Below, in pieces: positions 55,478-64,000 of a stretch of DNA of 64,000 bases. This stretch comes from Actinocorallia herbida. Its GTDB lineage: Bacteria; Actinomycetota; Actinomycetes; Streptosporangiales; Streptosporangiaceae. The stretch's first letter is position 1. Each line of letters begins with the position of its first letter. Location: contig NZ_RJKE01000001.1 in the NCBI RefSeq assembly GCF_003751225.1, positions 1,426,001 to 1,490,000 on the forward strand, read 5' to 3'. The notes under the pieces are model-generated. The model was given only the letters and a program-made list of their open reading frames with translations, did not search any database and was not told where the DNA came from. The translations under genes and the position numbers were made by a program.

Positions 55478-57004
55478 TCAGCGGGCGAAGCGGGCGGCGC
55501 GGGCCGCGGTGCGGCCTTCGGGGGGCAGGTCGGAGGCGGTGCGGAGGGCGCGTTCGAGGAGCGGGGCCAGCGCGGCGGGGGCGTCCGGGACGATCTCGTC
55601 GGCGATGCCGCGGTCGAGGAGGTCGGGGGCGGTGATGCCCTGGGCCTCGGCGAGGTCGGGGGCCCGCTCGGGGGTGCGGTGGACGATGACCGAGGCGCCT
55701 TCGGGGGGCAGAGGGGTGAGCCAGCCGTGGGCGGCGACCAGGACCCGGTCGGCGGGCAGCAGGGCGAGGGCGGCGCCGCCGGTGCCCTCACCGAGCAGGA
55801 GGCAGACGGTCGGGGCGGCGAGGGTGATGAGGTCGGCGAGGCAGCGGGCGATCTCCCCGGCCAGGCCGCGGTTCTCGGCGTCGGCCGACAGCACGGCGCC
55901 CGGCGTGTCCACCACGGTCAGGAGCGGCAGCCGCAGCTCGGCGGCGAGGCGCATGCCGCGCCGCGCGACCCGCAGCCCGGCCGGGCCGAGCGGGTGGCCG
56001 GTCCGCTGGCTGACCCGGTCCTGGCCGACGACGACGCAGCCCGCGCCGCCGAACCTGGCCAGCGCGAGGCGCAGCCCCGGATCGTTCTCGCCCGCGCCGG
56101 TCCCCGACAGCGGCGTCACGTCCGCGGCCTCGCGCAGCAGTTCCCGCACCCCCGGACGATCGGGCTCGCGGGTCGCCAGCACCGCGTCCCACGCCCGCAT
56201 CGAACGCTCGAAGGGCATCGCCCGAAGGGCTCGTCCTTCGGACGGCCCCGAAGATCCCGACTTGGCGTCGCCCGAAGACTCCGGCTTCGCTTCGCCTGAA
56301 GGCTCAGGTCCTGGTGTCGGGCTCGAAGGCTCCGGCCTCGCTTCCAGGACGGAGAGGATCCGGATGACGGCCGGGCGCAAGTCCTCGGCCGGGATGACCG
56401 CGTCCACGAGGCCGCGTGCGGCGAGGTTCTCCGCGACCTGGACGCCCGCGGGGAACTCCTCCCCGTACAGCCCGGCGTAGACGCGCGGGCCGAGGAAGCC
56501 GATGAGGGCGCCCGGTTCGGCGGCCGTCACATGGCCGAGCGATCCCCATGAGGCGAGGACTCCGCCCGTCGTCGGGTGCCGGAGGTAGACGAGATAAGGC
56601 AGATGGGCGGCTTTGTGCGCCATGACGGCCGCGGTGATCCGGGCCATCTGCACGAACGCGAAGGTGCCCTCCTGCATACGGGTGCCGCCCGAGGCGGGCG
56701 CGGCGAGCAAAGGCAGCCCCTCAAGGGCGGCCCGTTCTACGGCGGCGACGATCCGGTCGGCGGTGGCCACCCCGATCGACCCGGCGAGGAAGGCGAACTC
56801 GCTGACGATCAGCGCCACCCGCCGTCCGCCGACGCGCCCCTCACCGGTGAGCACCGCCTCGTCGCAGCCCGACCGCTCCCGCGCCGCCGCGAGCTCCTCG
56901 GCATACCCGTCGGGCTCCTCCGGCGGGCCGTCCCACGACACCCACGTCCCCGCGTCGAGCGTCAGCCCGATCAGTTCCCGCGCCGTCCTCTTCCCTCCAG
57001 CCAC
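55478..57004 (-). CDS. Fused acyl-CoA carboxylase carboxyltransferase (beta-alpha)
   Basis: 508 residues from GTG 57004; a TCTAAT -10 box 6 nt upstream gives a leaderless start, and the longer frame to 57226 only reads through 18-bp repeats. The N-half (about 1-235) is AccD-like crotonase fold (SEFAFLAGSIGVATADRI; ASGGTRMQEG), lacking the Cys4 zinc finger of E. coli AccD. A Ser/Gly/Glu linker follows (about 245-285). The C-half is AccA-like (PLLTVVDTPGAVLSADAENRGLAGEIA; GEGTGGAALALLPADRVL). It transfers CO2 from carboxybiotin to an acyl-CoA. No biotin-carboxylase gene is adjacent. Confidence 0.9.
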   Translation of the reverse strand: MAGGKRTARELIGLTLDAGTWVSWDGPPEEPDGYAEELAAARERSGCDEAVLTGEGRVGGRRVALIVSEFAFLAGSIGVATADRIVAAVERAALEGLPLLAAPASGGTRMQEGTFAFVQMARITAAVMAHKAAHLPYLVYLRHPTTGGVLASWGSLGHVTAAEPGALIGFLGPRVYAGLYGEEFPAGVQVAENLAARGLVDAVIPAEDLRPAVIRILSVLEARPEPSSPTPGPEPSGEAKPESSGDAKSGSSGPSEGRALRAMPFERSMRAWDAVLATREPDRPGVRELLREAADVTPLSGTGAGENDPGLRLALARFGGAGCVVVGQDRVSQRTGHPLGPAGLRVARRGMRLAAELRLPLLTVVDTPGAVLSADAENRGLAGEIARCLADLITLAAPTVCLLLGEGTGGAALALLPADRVLVAAHGWLTPLPPEGASVIVHRTPERAPDLAEAQGITAPDLLDRGIADEIVPDAPAALAPLLERALRTASDLPPEGRTAARAARFAR

Positions 57005-57344
57005 GCCCCGATTAGACCAAACGCCCCCCGCCCCACCCCCCACCGGGGACGCCCCGGCCCCCGGCGCTCCGCGCAGCTCCGACCACCGCGCGACGCGGCA
57101 TCCCGAGGTGGCGCGGCATCCCGAGGTGGCGCGGTGCCCCGAGGTGGCGCGGTGCCCCGAGGCGCCCACCGCGCGGGTGGCCCCGCCTGTTTCGCGGCCG
57201 GGTCTTCGCCAGAGCGAGGGCTTCACCCGCGCGCCAGGGCGGGCTTCGGCTGGAGGACGCCGGAGCGCTCTGGGGCGCTGCTCGGTGGTGGCGCCGGCCG
57301 GGGCCGGCGTCGCGTGTCATGTGCGGCGCGATGCCGGGCGGGCG
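57005..57344. other. 340-bp gap with four 18-bp repeats
   Basis: Apart from the repeats at 57095-57166 and the -10 box of the carboxyltransferase gene (57011-57016), no gene or hairpin of note is seen. Confidence 0.6.
57095..57166. repeat. Four tandem copies of an 18-bp repeat
   Basis: GCGGCATCCCGAGGTGGC twice (57095, 57113), then GCGGTGCCCCGAGGTGGC (57131) and GCGGTGCCCCGAGGCGCC (57149). It lies upstream of the carboxyltransferase promoter. Confidence 0.9.
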
Positions 57345-58127
57345 TCAGAGGCGGCGGTGGTTCAGGGACGGGATGACGGCGCGGACCCGGGCGGTCAGGG
57401 TGAGGTCGACCGGGACGGTGCGGATGGCGGGGAAGGGGCCCAGGTCGGCGGTGACGGTGCCCATGGGGTCGACGGCCAGGGAGCGGCCGACGCCCATGCG
57501 GGCGCCGCGCGGCGGGTCGGTGAGGTCGGGCGCCCGGTCGACCGCGAGGGTCCAGATCGTGTTCTCGATCGCCCGCGCGCGCACGAGGGTCGTCCAGTGC
57601 TCTTCCTTGAAGGTGCCCTGGGCCCAGGCGGCGGCCACCACGAGCAGGTCGGCGCCCCGGTCCACCAGCGCGCGCGCCAGCTCCGGGAAGCGGATGTCGT
57701 AGCAGGTGATCAGCCCTATCCGGGCGCCGGCCAGCTCCACCACGACGGGTTCGCTTCCGGGCGCGACGGCCTGGGACTCCTTGTAGGCGAAGGCGTCGAA
57801 CATGTGGATCTTCCGGTACGTCCCGGCGAGCGCGCCCTCGGCGTCGATCGCGACGAGCGTGTTGTGGACGCGTCCGTCGTCCGCGGGCTCGAAGGTGCCG
57901 ACGATCAAGGCGGTGCCCCGGGCGGCGGCCTCGGCCCGCAGCGCGGTGACGAACGGGCCGTCCAAGGGCTCGGCGAAGTCCTTCAGGCTGTTGCCGAACC
58001 GTACGAGGGTCGCCTCGGGGAAGATCGCGAGGTCGGCCCCCTCGGCCTCCTCGAGGGCGGCGCGGACCGCCGTGAGGTTGACGGCCGGGTCGTCGGTGAC
58101 GTCGATCTGGCAGAGTGCGGCGCGCAT
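57345..58127 (-). CDS. Carbon-nitrogen hydrolase (nitrilase superfamily, omega-amidase-like)
   Basis: 260 residues from ATG 58127. Catalytic Glu in AIFPEATLVRFG (about Glu38), Lys in YRKIHMFDAF near 105, and Cys in ITCYDIRFPE near 143. The KIHMFD and CYDIRFPE segments fit omega-amidase/NIT2-like or deaminated-glutathione amidases. It is divergent by 22 bp from an aminotransferase, consistent with a transaminase/omega-amidase pair. A leaderless start is predicted (TAGACT 6 nt upstream). Confidence 0.9.
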   Translation of the reverse strand: MRAALCQIDVTDDPAVNLTAVRAALEEAEGADLAIFPEATLVRFGNSLKDFAEPLDGPFVTALRAEAAARGTALIVGTFEPADDGRVHNTLVAIDAEGALAGTYRKIHMFDAFAYKESQAVAPGSEPVVVELAGARIGLITCYDIRFPELARALVDRGADLLVVAAAWAQGTFKEEHWTTLVRARAIENTIWTLAVDRAPDLTDPPRGARMGVGRSLAVDPMGTVTADLGPFPAIRTVPVDLTLTARVRAVIPSLNHRRL

Positions 58128-58149
58128 GTCGCCAGTCTAAGGTGGCGCC
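58128..58149. promoter_or_regulatory. 22-bp divergent spacer with overlapping -10 boxes
   Basis: Minus-strand TAGACT (58134-58139) and plus-strand TAAGGT (58138-58143) share two bases. Each ends 6 nt before its own start codon, so both genes should be leaderless and cannot be initiated at once. Confidence 0.55.
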
Positions 58150-59319
58150 GTGAGCGAACCACTGGTCGGGCGGATGCGGGGCTTCGGGACGACGATCTTC
58201 GCTGAGATGTCGGCGCTGGCGGCGGCGACCGGGGCGATCAACCTGGGCCAGGGCTTCCCCGACGAGGACGGTCCGCGCGGTGTCCTGCGCCGGGCCGTCG
58301 AGGCGATCGAGGGCGGCCGCAACCAGTACCCGCCGGGTCCCGGCCTGCCGGTGCTGCGCGAGGCCGTGGCGGCGCAGCGGCTGGCCCGGTACGGGCAGTC
58401 CTACGACCCCGAGACCGAGGTCCTCGTCACCGTCGGGGCCACCGAGGCCGTCGCGGCGGCGATCCTGGCACTGGTGGGGCCGGGTGACGAGGTGATCGCC
58501 TTCGAGCCGTTCTATGACTCCTACGCGGCTTCCGTAGCCCTCTCCGGGGCCACCCTGTGCCCGGTGACCTTGCGGCCGGAAGGCGGCAGGTTCACCTTCG
58601 ACCCCGACGAGCTGCGCAGGGCCGTCACCCCGCGCACCCGGGCCATCCTCGTCAACTCCCCGCACAACCCTTGCGGCACGGTCTTCACCCGGCAGGAGCT
58701 CGCCGCGATAGCGGAGCTCTGCGTGGATCGCGGCCTTCTGGCGATCACCGACGAGGTGTACGAGTACCTCGTCTTCGACGGGGTGGAGCACCTGCCCCTG
58801 GCGTCCTTCCCCGGCATGCGGGAGAGGACGGTGACGATCTCCTCGGCGGGCAAGACCTTCTCCGTCACGGGCTGGAAGACCGGGTGGGTGTGCGCGCCCG
58901 CCCCCCTGGTCGCGGCGGTCCGGACGGTCAAGCAGTTCCTCACCTACGTGGGCGCCGGGCCGTGGCAGGAGGCCGTCGCCCACGGGCTCGCCCACGAGAC
59001 GGCCTGGGTGGAGGAGCTGCGCCGCTCCCTCCAGGCGAAGCGGGACCGGCTCATCGAAGGGCTGGAGTCCGTGGGATTTCAGGTCTTTCGTCCTGAAGGC
59101 ACCTATTTCGTCCAGGCGGATCTCCGTCCGCTCGGCCACGACGACGGGCTGGCCTTCGCCCGCGCGCTTCCCGAGCGGACGGGCGTCGTGTGCGTCCCGA
59201 CGCAGGTCTTCTACGCCGATCCCGCACGGGGAAGGCACTACGTGCGCTTCGCCTTCTGCAAGCGCGCCGAGGTGATCGACGCCGCCGTCGCCCGGCTCAA
59301 GGGAAGCCCTCCCGGCTGA
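58150..59319 (+). CDS. PLP-dependent class I/II aminotransferase (YbdL/KAT/DapC-like)
   Basis: 389 residues from GTG 58150. Fold type I: INLGQGFPDEDGP (about 30-42), NSPHNPCGTVFT near 168-179, DEVYEYLVFDG, and PLP-lysine in ISSAGKTFSVTGWKTGW near 231-247. Similar enzymes transaminate glutamine, kynurenine, methionine or succinyl-DAP. The neighbouring omega-amidase-like gene favours a glutamine-transaminase role; DapC remains possible. Confidence 0.9.
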   Translation: MSEPLVGRMRGFGTTIFAEMSALAAATGAINLGQGFPDEDGPRGVLRRAVEAIEGGRNQYPPGPGLPVLREAVAAQRLARYGQSYDPETEVLVTVGATEAVAAAILALVGPGDEVIAFEPFYDSYAASVALSGATLCPVTLRPEGGRFTFDPDELRRAVTPRTRAILVNSPHNPCGTVFTRQELAAIAELCVDRGLLAITDEVYEYLVFDGVEHLPLASFPGMRERTVTISSAGKTFSVTGWKTGWVCAPAPLVAAVRTVKQFLTYVGAGPWQEAVAHGLAHETAWVEELRRSLQAKRDRLIEGLESVGFQVFRPEGTYFVQADLRPLGHDDGLAFARALPERTGVVCVPTQVFYADPARGRHYVRFAFCKRAEVIDAAVARLKGSPPG

Positions 59320-59385
59320 GCCGCCTACGGACGGGTGAGGGAAACGGCACCCTCGGTGAGCGCCGATGCCTATACCCTTCCGTGC

Positions 59386-60075
59386 GTGTCCGGACCGAAT
59401 CTCATCAAGCCGCAGTTCCCCGACGACGACGGGAGCGCCGATCCCCGGCTACAGGCCGCGCTGACCGCCTACGCGGGCGGACGGGCCGCGGAGCACACCG
59501 TGCTGGAGGCGCTGGCCGCCTCCCGGCTGCTCATCCCCATCGTCGCGATGGCGACCTCCGAGGAGGAGGTCGACGGCCTGCGCCGGGAGAAGGAGAGCGA
59601 GATCGCCCTGCCGATGCTCACCGGCCAGGACGGCCGCAAAGGCGTCCTCGCGTTCACCTCGCTGAAGACCCTCCAGCTGTGGCGGGCCGACGCGCGCCCG
59701 GTCCCCGCGCACGCCCGCGACGCCTGCCGGACCGCCCTGGACGAGGGGGCCGACGCCCTGGTCGTGGACGTCGCGGGGCCCGTCCCGTTCGCCGTCGACG
59801 GCGTCCGCCTGCACCTGCTGGCCGAGGGCGCGCCCGTCCCGCCGCCGCACCGCGACCCCGACGTGCTCGCCGCGATCGAGGCGGCCTTCCGCCCGGAGAC
59901 CGGCGTCACCGGGGTACGGGTCGGCCCCGGTGACGACACCGAGCTGTCCGTCCGCTTCCACGTGGACCCCGGCATGGACGAGCAGGCCGCGGTCCGCCGC
60001 ATCGGCGACCGCCTCGCCGACGTCCTCCGCGGCCGCATCGTCGGCGGCGTCGAACTGGGCATCGCCCGCCGCTGA
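59386..60075 (+). CDS. SseB-family protein
   Basis: 229 residues from GTG 59386; -10 TACCCT (59373-59378) is 7 nt upstream, so probably leaderless. Two SseB-like halves: residues about 20-125 (LLIPIVAMATSEEEVD; PMLTGQDGRKGVLAFTSLKTLQLWR) and a C-terminal part with SseB_C-type ELSVRFHVDPG. Function of the family in actinobacteria is unknown. An in-frame upstream GTG would lie before the -10 box and is not used. Confidence 0.8.
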   Translation: MSGPNLIKPQFPDDDGSADPRLQAALTAYAGGRAAEHTVLEALAASRLLIPIVAMATSEEEVDGLRREKESEIALPMLTGQDGRKGVLAFTSLKTLQLWRADARPVPAHARDACRTALDEGADALVVDVAGPVPFAVDGVRLHLLAEGAPVPPPHRDPDVLAAIEAAFRPETGVTGVRVGPGDDTELSVRFHVDPGMDEQAAVRRIGDRLADVLRGRIVGGVELGIARR

Positions 60076-60199
60076 CCCGATTCCCGGTCGGCCCGGCCCC
60101 GGTCCTCGCGCCGACGTCGCCGTGGGGCGACGACGGTCTCCGCGCTCGCGCGCGGCGGCGCCCCGCCCCGGCGCAGGGACCGGAAAGATCGCGGAAAAG

Positions 60200-60208
60200 T
60201 TATCCACA
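60200..60208 (+). promoter_or_regulatory. Consensus DnaA box, isolated
   Basis: TTATCCACA followed by GGGGG, 44 bp upstream of the prepilin peptidase start; same context as 7556-7564. Confidence 0.35.
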
Positions 60209-60251
60209 GGGGGCTCGGCGGGAGGCCGGGGGTTCGCGTTAGTGTGCGGCC

Positions 60252-60899
60252 ATGAGCGAGACGGCGTCGTGGATCGAGCCCGTCCGCGGCCGTCCGGTGG
60301 CGGTCGCGGCGGTGGTCGCGGCTGTGCTCGGGCTGCTGTTCTGGCGGGTCGGGCCGCGGCCGGAGCTCGCCGCGTTCGCGCTGCTCGGGGCCGTGGGGAC
60401 GGTCCTCGCGTTCGTCGACGCCGCTACCAGGACGCTGCCGGAGCCGCTCACCCTGCCGCTGCCGTTCGCGCTGGCCGGGCTGCTGTGGCTGGCCTCGCCG
60501 CAGGAGGGGCGGAGCCTGGCGGGGGCGCTGCTCGGCGCGGTCGCCCTCTTCGGGTTCTACGGGGTGCTGTGGTGGTTCTCGCCGGATCGCGGGATCGGGT
60601 TCGGCGACGTGGTCCTGTCGGTCTCGCTCGGGCTCGTGCTCGGCTGGATGGGCGTCGCCGCGGTCGTGACCGGGCTCCTGGTGATCCATCTTTCCGGCGC
60701 CGTGTGGGCGCTCGGGCTGCTCGTCCTGGGCCGCGCCACGCGCGGCTCGGAACTGCCCTACGGGCCGTTCCTGCTGGCCGGGACCCTCGCCGCGATCCTG
60801 CTGCGGGCCTTAGCCGGGGCCGCCCGCGCGGGGCACGCCGTATCTCAGCAGGTGGACGCCGGTCCCGGCCGGTCGCCGGAAGGTGGAAGAATTGCCGTC
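60252..60899 (+). CDS. Prepilin peptidase A24 domain protein, reading without stop into aroC
   Basis: 216 residues from ATG 60252 up to the aroC start; the same frame continues through aroC to 62081 with no stop codon. About six to seven membrane helices; aspartyl residues of A24 peptidases in [16 protein letters not shown] (about 54-69) and [15 protein letters not shown] (about 115-129, GxGD). No N-terminal cysteine domain, so it is the short TadV/CpaA-like form. No pilin genes are in the window. A separate A24 gene before aroC is, from memory, usual in Streptomyces; here the separation is lost or a fusion exists. The right end given is the domain boundary, not a stop. Confidence 0.8.
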
Positions 60900-62081
60900 A
60901 TGTTGCGCTGGTTGACCGCTGGGGAGTCCCACGGGCCCGCTCTCGTCGCGATCGTCGAGGGCATGCCCGCCGGAGTGCGGGTGACGTCCGCGGACGTCGC
61001 CGAGGGCCTGCGCCGCCGCAGGCTCGGACACGGCCGGGGCGCCCGGATGAAGTTCGAGCAGGACAAGGTGTCGATCCTCGGAGGGGTCAGGCACGGATCG
61101 ACCCTCGGCGGGCCGATCGCGATCGAGGTCGGCAACACCGAGTGGCCCAAATGGGAGACCGTGATGTCGGCCGACCCGGTCGACCCCGACGTCCTCGCCG
61201 CCCAGGCGCGCAACGCGCCGCTGTCGCGGCCGCGCCCGGGTCACGCGGATCTGTCGGGCATCCAGAAGTACGCCTTCGACGACGCCCGCCCGGTCCTGGA
61301 GCGCGCCAGCGCCCGGGAGACCGCCGCGCGCGTCGCCCTCGGCGAGGTCGCCAGGGCGTTCCTGCGCCAGGCCGTCGGCGTCGAGGTGCTGAGCCACGTG
61401 GTCTCGCTCGGCGAGATCGCGGTGCCCGCGGACGCCCCGCTGCCGACCCCGGAGGACCTGGAGGCGATCGACGCCACCCCGGCGCGCTGCTTCCACGCCG
61501 AGACGGACGCGGCGATGGTCGCGCACGTCGACGAGCTGAAGAGGGCGGGCGACACCCTCGGCGGCGTCGTAGAGGTCCTCGCCTACAACCTGCCCCCGGG
61601 CCTCGGCAGCTACGTGCACTGGGACCGCCGCCTCGACGCGCGCCTCGCCGGGATCCTCATGGGCATCCAGGCGATCAAGGGCGTGGAGGTCGGCGACGGC
61701 TTCGAGACCGCCCGCCGCCCGGGAACCCGCGCCCACGACGAGATCGAGAGCACCCCCGAGGGCGTGCACCGCAGGACCAACCGCGCGGGCGGCATCGAGG
61801 GCGGCATGACCAACGGCGAGGTCCTGCGGGTCCGCGCCGCGATGAAGCCGATCTCCACGGTGCCGCGCCAGCTCGACACGATCGACGTGCTCACCGGCGA
61901 GCCGGCCAAGGCCATCAACCAGCGCAGCGACGTCACGGCGGTGCCCGCCGCGGGCGTCGTCGCCGAGGCGATGGTGGCGCTGTGCCTGGCGGACGCGGTG
62001 CTGGAGAAGTTCGGCGGGGACACCGTGGAGGAGACCGCGCGCAACGCCCGCGCCTACCTCGAGTCTCTGGTGGTCAAGTGA
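60900..62081 (+). CDS. aroC: Chorismate synthase
   Basis: 393 residues from ATG 60900. FMN-dependent: [15 protein letters not shown] (signature 1), [15 protein letters not shown], and [10 protein letters not shown] near 275-284; [16 protein letters not shown] also typical. It forms chorismate from EPSP. ATG is preceded by AAGGTGGA (about 60880) and an AGAATT -10-like box, so separate initiation is plausible although the frame is open from 60252. Overlaps aroK by 4 bp. Confidence 0.96.
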   Translation: MLRWLTAGESHGPALVAIVEGMPAGVRVTSADVAEGLRRRRLGHGRGARMKFEQDKVSILGGVRHGSTLGGPIAIEVGNTEWPKWETVMSADPVDPDVLAAQARNAPLSRPRPGHADLSGIQKYAFDDARPVLERASARETAARVALGEVARAFLRQAVGVEVLSHVVSLGEIAVPADAPLPTPEDLEAIDATPARCFHAETDAAMVAHVDELKRAGDTLGGVVEVLAYNLPPGLGSYVHWDRRLDARLAGILMGIQAIKGVEVGDGFETARRPGTRAHDEIESTPEGVHRRTNRAGGIEGGMTNGEVLRVRAAMKPISTVPRQLDTIDVLTGEPAKAINQRSDVTAVPAAGVVAEAMVALCLADAVLEKFGGDTVEETARNARAYLESLVVK

Positions 62082-62587
62082 GCCCCCGCGCCGTCCTCAT
62101 CGGTCCCCCCGGCAGCGGCAAGACCACGATCGGGGTGGCGCTCGCCGCCCTCCTCGGGGTGGACTTCCGCGACACCGACGCCGACATCGTGCTCAAGACC
62201 GGCAAACCGGTCGGCGACATCTTCGTCGACGACGGCGAGGCGCGCTTCCGCGAGCTGGAGCGGGCCGCGGTCCGTGACGCGCTCGCCGAACACGACGGGG
62301 TGCTGGCTCTCGGCGGCGGCGCGATCCTCGCCCCGGAGACCCAGGAGCTGCTGGCCGGGCACCGCGTGGTGTACCTCGACGTCTCCCTGGAAGAGGCGGT
62401 CAAGCGCGTCGGCCTGAACTCCGTGCGCCCGCTGCTGGTGTTCAACCCGCGCTCGCAACTGCGCAAGCTCATGGCCGAGCGGCTGCCGATCTACCAGCGG
62501 CTCGCCGAGATCACCGCGGCCACCACCGGCCGCGCCGAGGACGAGGTCGTCGCCGAGATCGCGGCGGCCCTGGAGACCGTGCGATGA
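62078..62587 (+). CDS. aroK: Shikimate kinase
   Basis: 169 residues from GTG 62078. P-loop GPPGSGKTT (9-17), [11 protein letters not shown] for shikimate/Mg binding (about 32-42), FRELE, and GGGAIL near 80. Lid region LNSVRPLLV near 114. GTGA and ATGA overlaps with aroC and aroB imply translational coupling. Confidence 0.96.
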   Translation: MSPRAVLIGPPGSGKTTIGVALAALLGVDFRDTDADIVLKTGKPVGDIFVDDGEARFRELERAAVRDALAEHDGVLALGGGAILAPETQELLAGHRVVYLDVSLEEAVKRVGLNSVRPLLVFNPRSQLRKLMAERLPIYQRLAEITAATTGRAEDEVVAEIAAALETVR

Positions 62588-63663
62588 GCGACGCGAGCAG
62601 GATCACGGTAAGCGGCGAGCAGCCCTACGACGTCGTGATCGGCACCGGGGTGCTGGGCGAGCTGCCCGCCCTCGTCGGGGAGAAGGCCAGGACGGTCGCG
62701 GTGGTCCACTCCGCGGACCTGCCCGAGCTGGTCCGCCCCGTCCTGGACGTCCTGCGCGGCGCCGGGTACGCGGTGCACGCGCTGCCGGTGCCCGACGGCG
62801 AGGCGGCCAAGAACGTCGAGGTGCTCGCCGGGCTCTGGTCGGACTTCGCCAGGCTCGGCGTCACCCGCTCCGACGCGATCGTCGGCGTCGGCGGGGGAGC
62901 GGCCACCGACCTCGCCGGGTTCGCCGCGGCGTCCTGGCTGCGCGGCGTCCGGTGCGTCCTGGTCCCGACCACCCTGCTCGCGATGGTCGACGCCGCGGTC
63001 GGCGGCAAGACCGGCATCAACATCGCCGAGGGCAAGAACCTCGTGGGCGCCTTCGCGCCGCCCGCCGGGGTGCTGTGCGAACTCGGCACGCTCGCCACGG
63101 TCCCGCGCGAGGACTACATCTCCGGCCTCGCCGAGACGATCAAGGCGGGGTTCATCCGGGATCCGCGGATCCTCGAACTCGTCGAGGAGGACCCCGAGGG
63201 GGCGGCCTCCCCGTCCGGTCCGCACACCCGCGAGCTCGTCGAGCGGGCCGTCCAGGTCAAGGCCGACGTGGTCGGCGCGGACCTGAAGGAGTCGGGCCTG
63301 CGCGAGATCCTCAACTACGGCCACACTCTCGCGCACGCGATCGAGAAGGTCGAGCACTACGCCTTCCGGCACGGCCACGCCGTCGCCATCGGCTGCGTGT
63401 ACGCCGCCGAGCTGGGCCGCCTGGCCGGCCGGATCGACGCCGACCTCGTGGCGCGGCACCGCGAGGTGTTCGCCTCGGTCGGCCTGCCGACCTCCTACCG
63501 GGCGGACGCCTGGCCCGCGCTGCGCGAGGTCATGAACGTCGACAAGAAGACCCGGGGCGCGACCCTGCGCTTCGTCGTGCTGGACTCCCTGGGCGAGTGC
63601 GGCCGCCTCGCGGGCCCGTCGGAGGAACTGCTCCAGGCGGCCTACCTGGAGGTGGCGCGGTGA
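62584..63663 (+). CDS. aroB: 3-dehydroquinate synthase
   Basis: 359 residues from ATG 62584. NAD site DGEAAKNVE and [18 protein letters not shown] (about 102-119); [18 protein letters not shown]; metal ligands in AETIKAGFI (Glu), [11 protein letters not shown] (His) and the HGHAVAIG His. It cyclises DAHP to 3-dehydroquinate. Its stop overlaps the aroQ start. Confidence 0.97.
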   Translation: MSDASRITVSGEQPYDVVIGTGVLGELPALVGEKARTVAVVHSADLPELVRPVLDVLRGAGYAVHALPVPDGEAAKNVEVLAGLWSDFARLGVTRSDAIVGVGGGAATDLAGFAAASWLRGVRCVLVPTTLLAMVDAAVGGKTGINIAEGKNLVGAFAPPAGVLCELGTLATVPREDYISGLAETIKAGFIRDPRILELVEEDPEGAASPSGPHTRELVERAVQVKADVVGADLKESGLREILNYGHTLAHAIEKVEHYAFRHGHAVAIGCVYAAELGRLAGRIDADLVARHREVFASVGLPTSYRADAWPALREVMNVDKKTRGATLRFVVLDSLGECGRLAGPSEELLQAAYLEVAR

Positions 63664-64000
63664 CGACGGTCCTGGTCCTGAACGGCCCCAACCTGCGCCG
63701 CCTGGGCACCCGTGAGCCGGAGATCTACGGCGCCGACACCTTCGACGACCTCGTGGACCTCTGCCGCCGCACCGGTGCCGAGCTCGGCCTGAAGGTCGAG
63801 GTCCGGCAGACCGACGACGAGGCCGAGATGATCGGCTGGGTGCACGCCGCCGCCGACGCCCGCACCCCGATCATCCTCAACCCCGCGGCCTTCACCCACT
63901 ACTCCTACGCGCTGCACGACGCCCTCGCCCAGCGCACGGCCCCCCTCATCGAAGTCCACATCTCCAACCCCCACACCCGCGAGGAGTACCGCCACACCTC
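63660..64000 (+). CDS. aroQ: 3-dehydroquinate dehydratase, type II (3' truncated by window edge)
   Basis: 113 residues visible from GTG 63660; the family has about 145. [18 protein letters not shown] (about 7-24) holds the active-site Asn and Arg and the catalytic Tyr; [12 protein letters not shown] (about 78-89) and [16 protein letters not shown] (from about 98) carry the catalytic His and substrate-binding residues. It dehydrates 3-dehydroquinate. Last gene of the aro cluster seen here. Confidence 0.95.
   Translation, partial: MTTVLVLNGPNLRRLGTREPEIYGADTFDDLVDLCRRTGAELGLKVEVRQTDDEAEMIGWVHAAADARTPIILNPAAFTHYSYALHDALAQRTAPLIEVHISNPHTREEYRHT

Noticed and set aside
55478-57226. Longer carboxyltransferase start at 57226
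   Set aside because: The extra 74 residues translate the 18-bp repeats (GHRATSG) and intergenic sequence; GTG 57004 has a -10 box 6 nt upstream.

Overview
The window is high-GC, densely coded bacterial DNA. A bldD regulator sits beside a complete pyr operon that runs into mihF-gmk-rpoZ-coaBC-metK, and there is an FMN-riboswitch rib operon, many GTG/TTG starts and many apparently leaderless genes. This combination points to a filamentous actinomycete. The gene order resembles Streptomyces and Streptosporangiales/Thermomonosporaceae; the order-level placement is inference.

Layout. Positions 1-7.5 kb carry a 3'-truncated SCP-x-type thiolase, a polyprenyl diphosphate synthase divergent from metF, a GNAT acetyltransferase, a possible type VII secretion substrate pair (4529-6262), an ArsC-like reductase and a YbaK-type deacylase. 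Positions 7.5-9.7 kb hold a LexA-box promoter driving a SAV_6107-type HEPN gene that ends in a strong terminator, then about 1.3 kb of degenerate tandem repeats without a gene. Positions 9.7-13.9 kb hold an LLM flavin monooxygenase/FMN reductase pair, a PPOX protein and an MFS exporter. From 13.9 to 28.8 kb comes bldD, then pyrR-pyrB-pyrC-carA-carB-pyrK-pyrD-pyrF with a PyrR-binding leader, then mihF, gmk, rpoZ, coaBC and metK. From 28.9 to 37.5 kb are a HEAT-like protein, a helicase-dead PriA, an unidentified 580-residue protein, and def-fmt-rsmB. From 38.2 to 43.2 kb are rpe, the FMN riboswitch, ribE-ribBA-ribH, a possible histidine attenuator leader, hisG and a PH-domain membrane protein. 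From 43.2 to 53.9 kb are a sodium:solute symporter with a small partner, a sulfite-oxidase-like molybdoenzyme, a polysaccharide deacetylase, a PucR regulator divergent from a DUF2877/short FdrA-like pair, an aldose epimerase with a probable aldolase, an FKBP and a DsbA-like protein. From 54 to 60 kb are an acyl-CoA synthetase, a fused carboxyltransferase, a nitrilase and an aminotransferase with overlapping divergent promoters, and an SseB-like protein. The window ends in a prepilin-peptidase ORF that runs without a stop into aroC, followed by aroK-aroB-aroQ (aroQ cut by the window edge).

Working together: the pyr operon is a translationally coupled UMP pathway. rpe/rib/hisG draw on pentose phosphate and PRPP. 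coaBC/metK make CoA and SAM. def/fmt form the N-formyl cycle, and aroC-K-B-Q supply most of the shikimate pathway. Accessory interest lies in the short FdrA/DUF2877 locus, the SOS-controlled HEPN gene, the peptidase-aroC run-on, the histidine-rich leader where hisE would be expected, a three-copy family of intergenic inverted repeats and several tandem-repeat tracts. No tRNA, rRNA, CRISPR array or insertion sequence was recognised.
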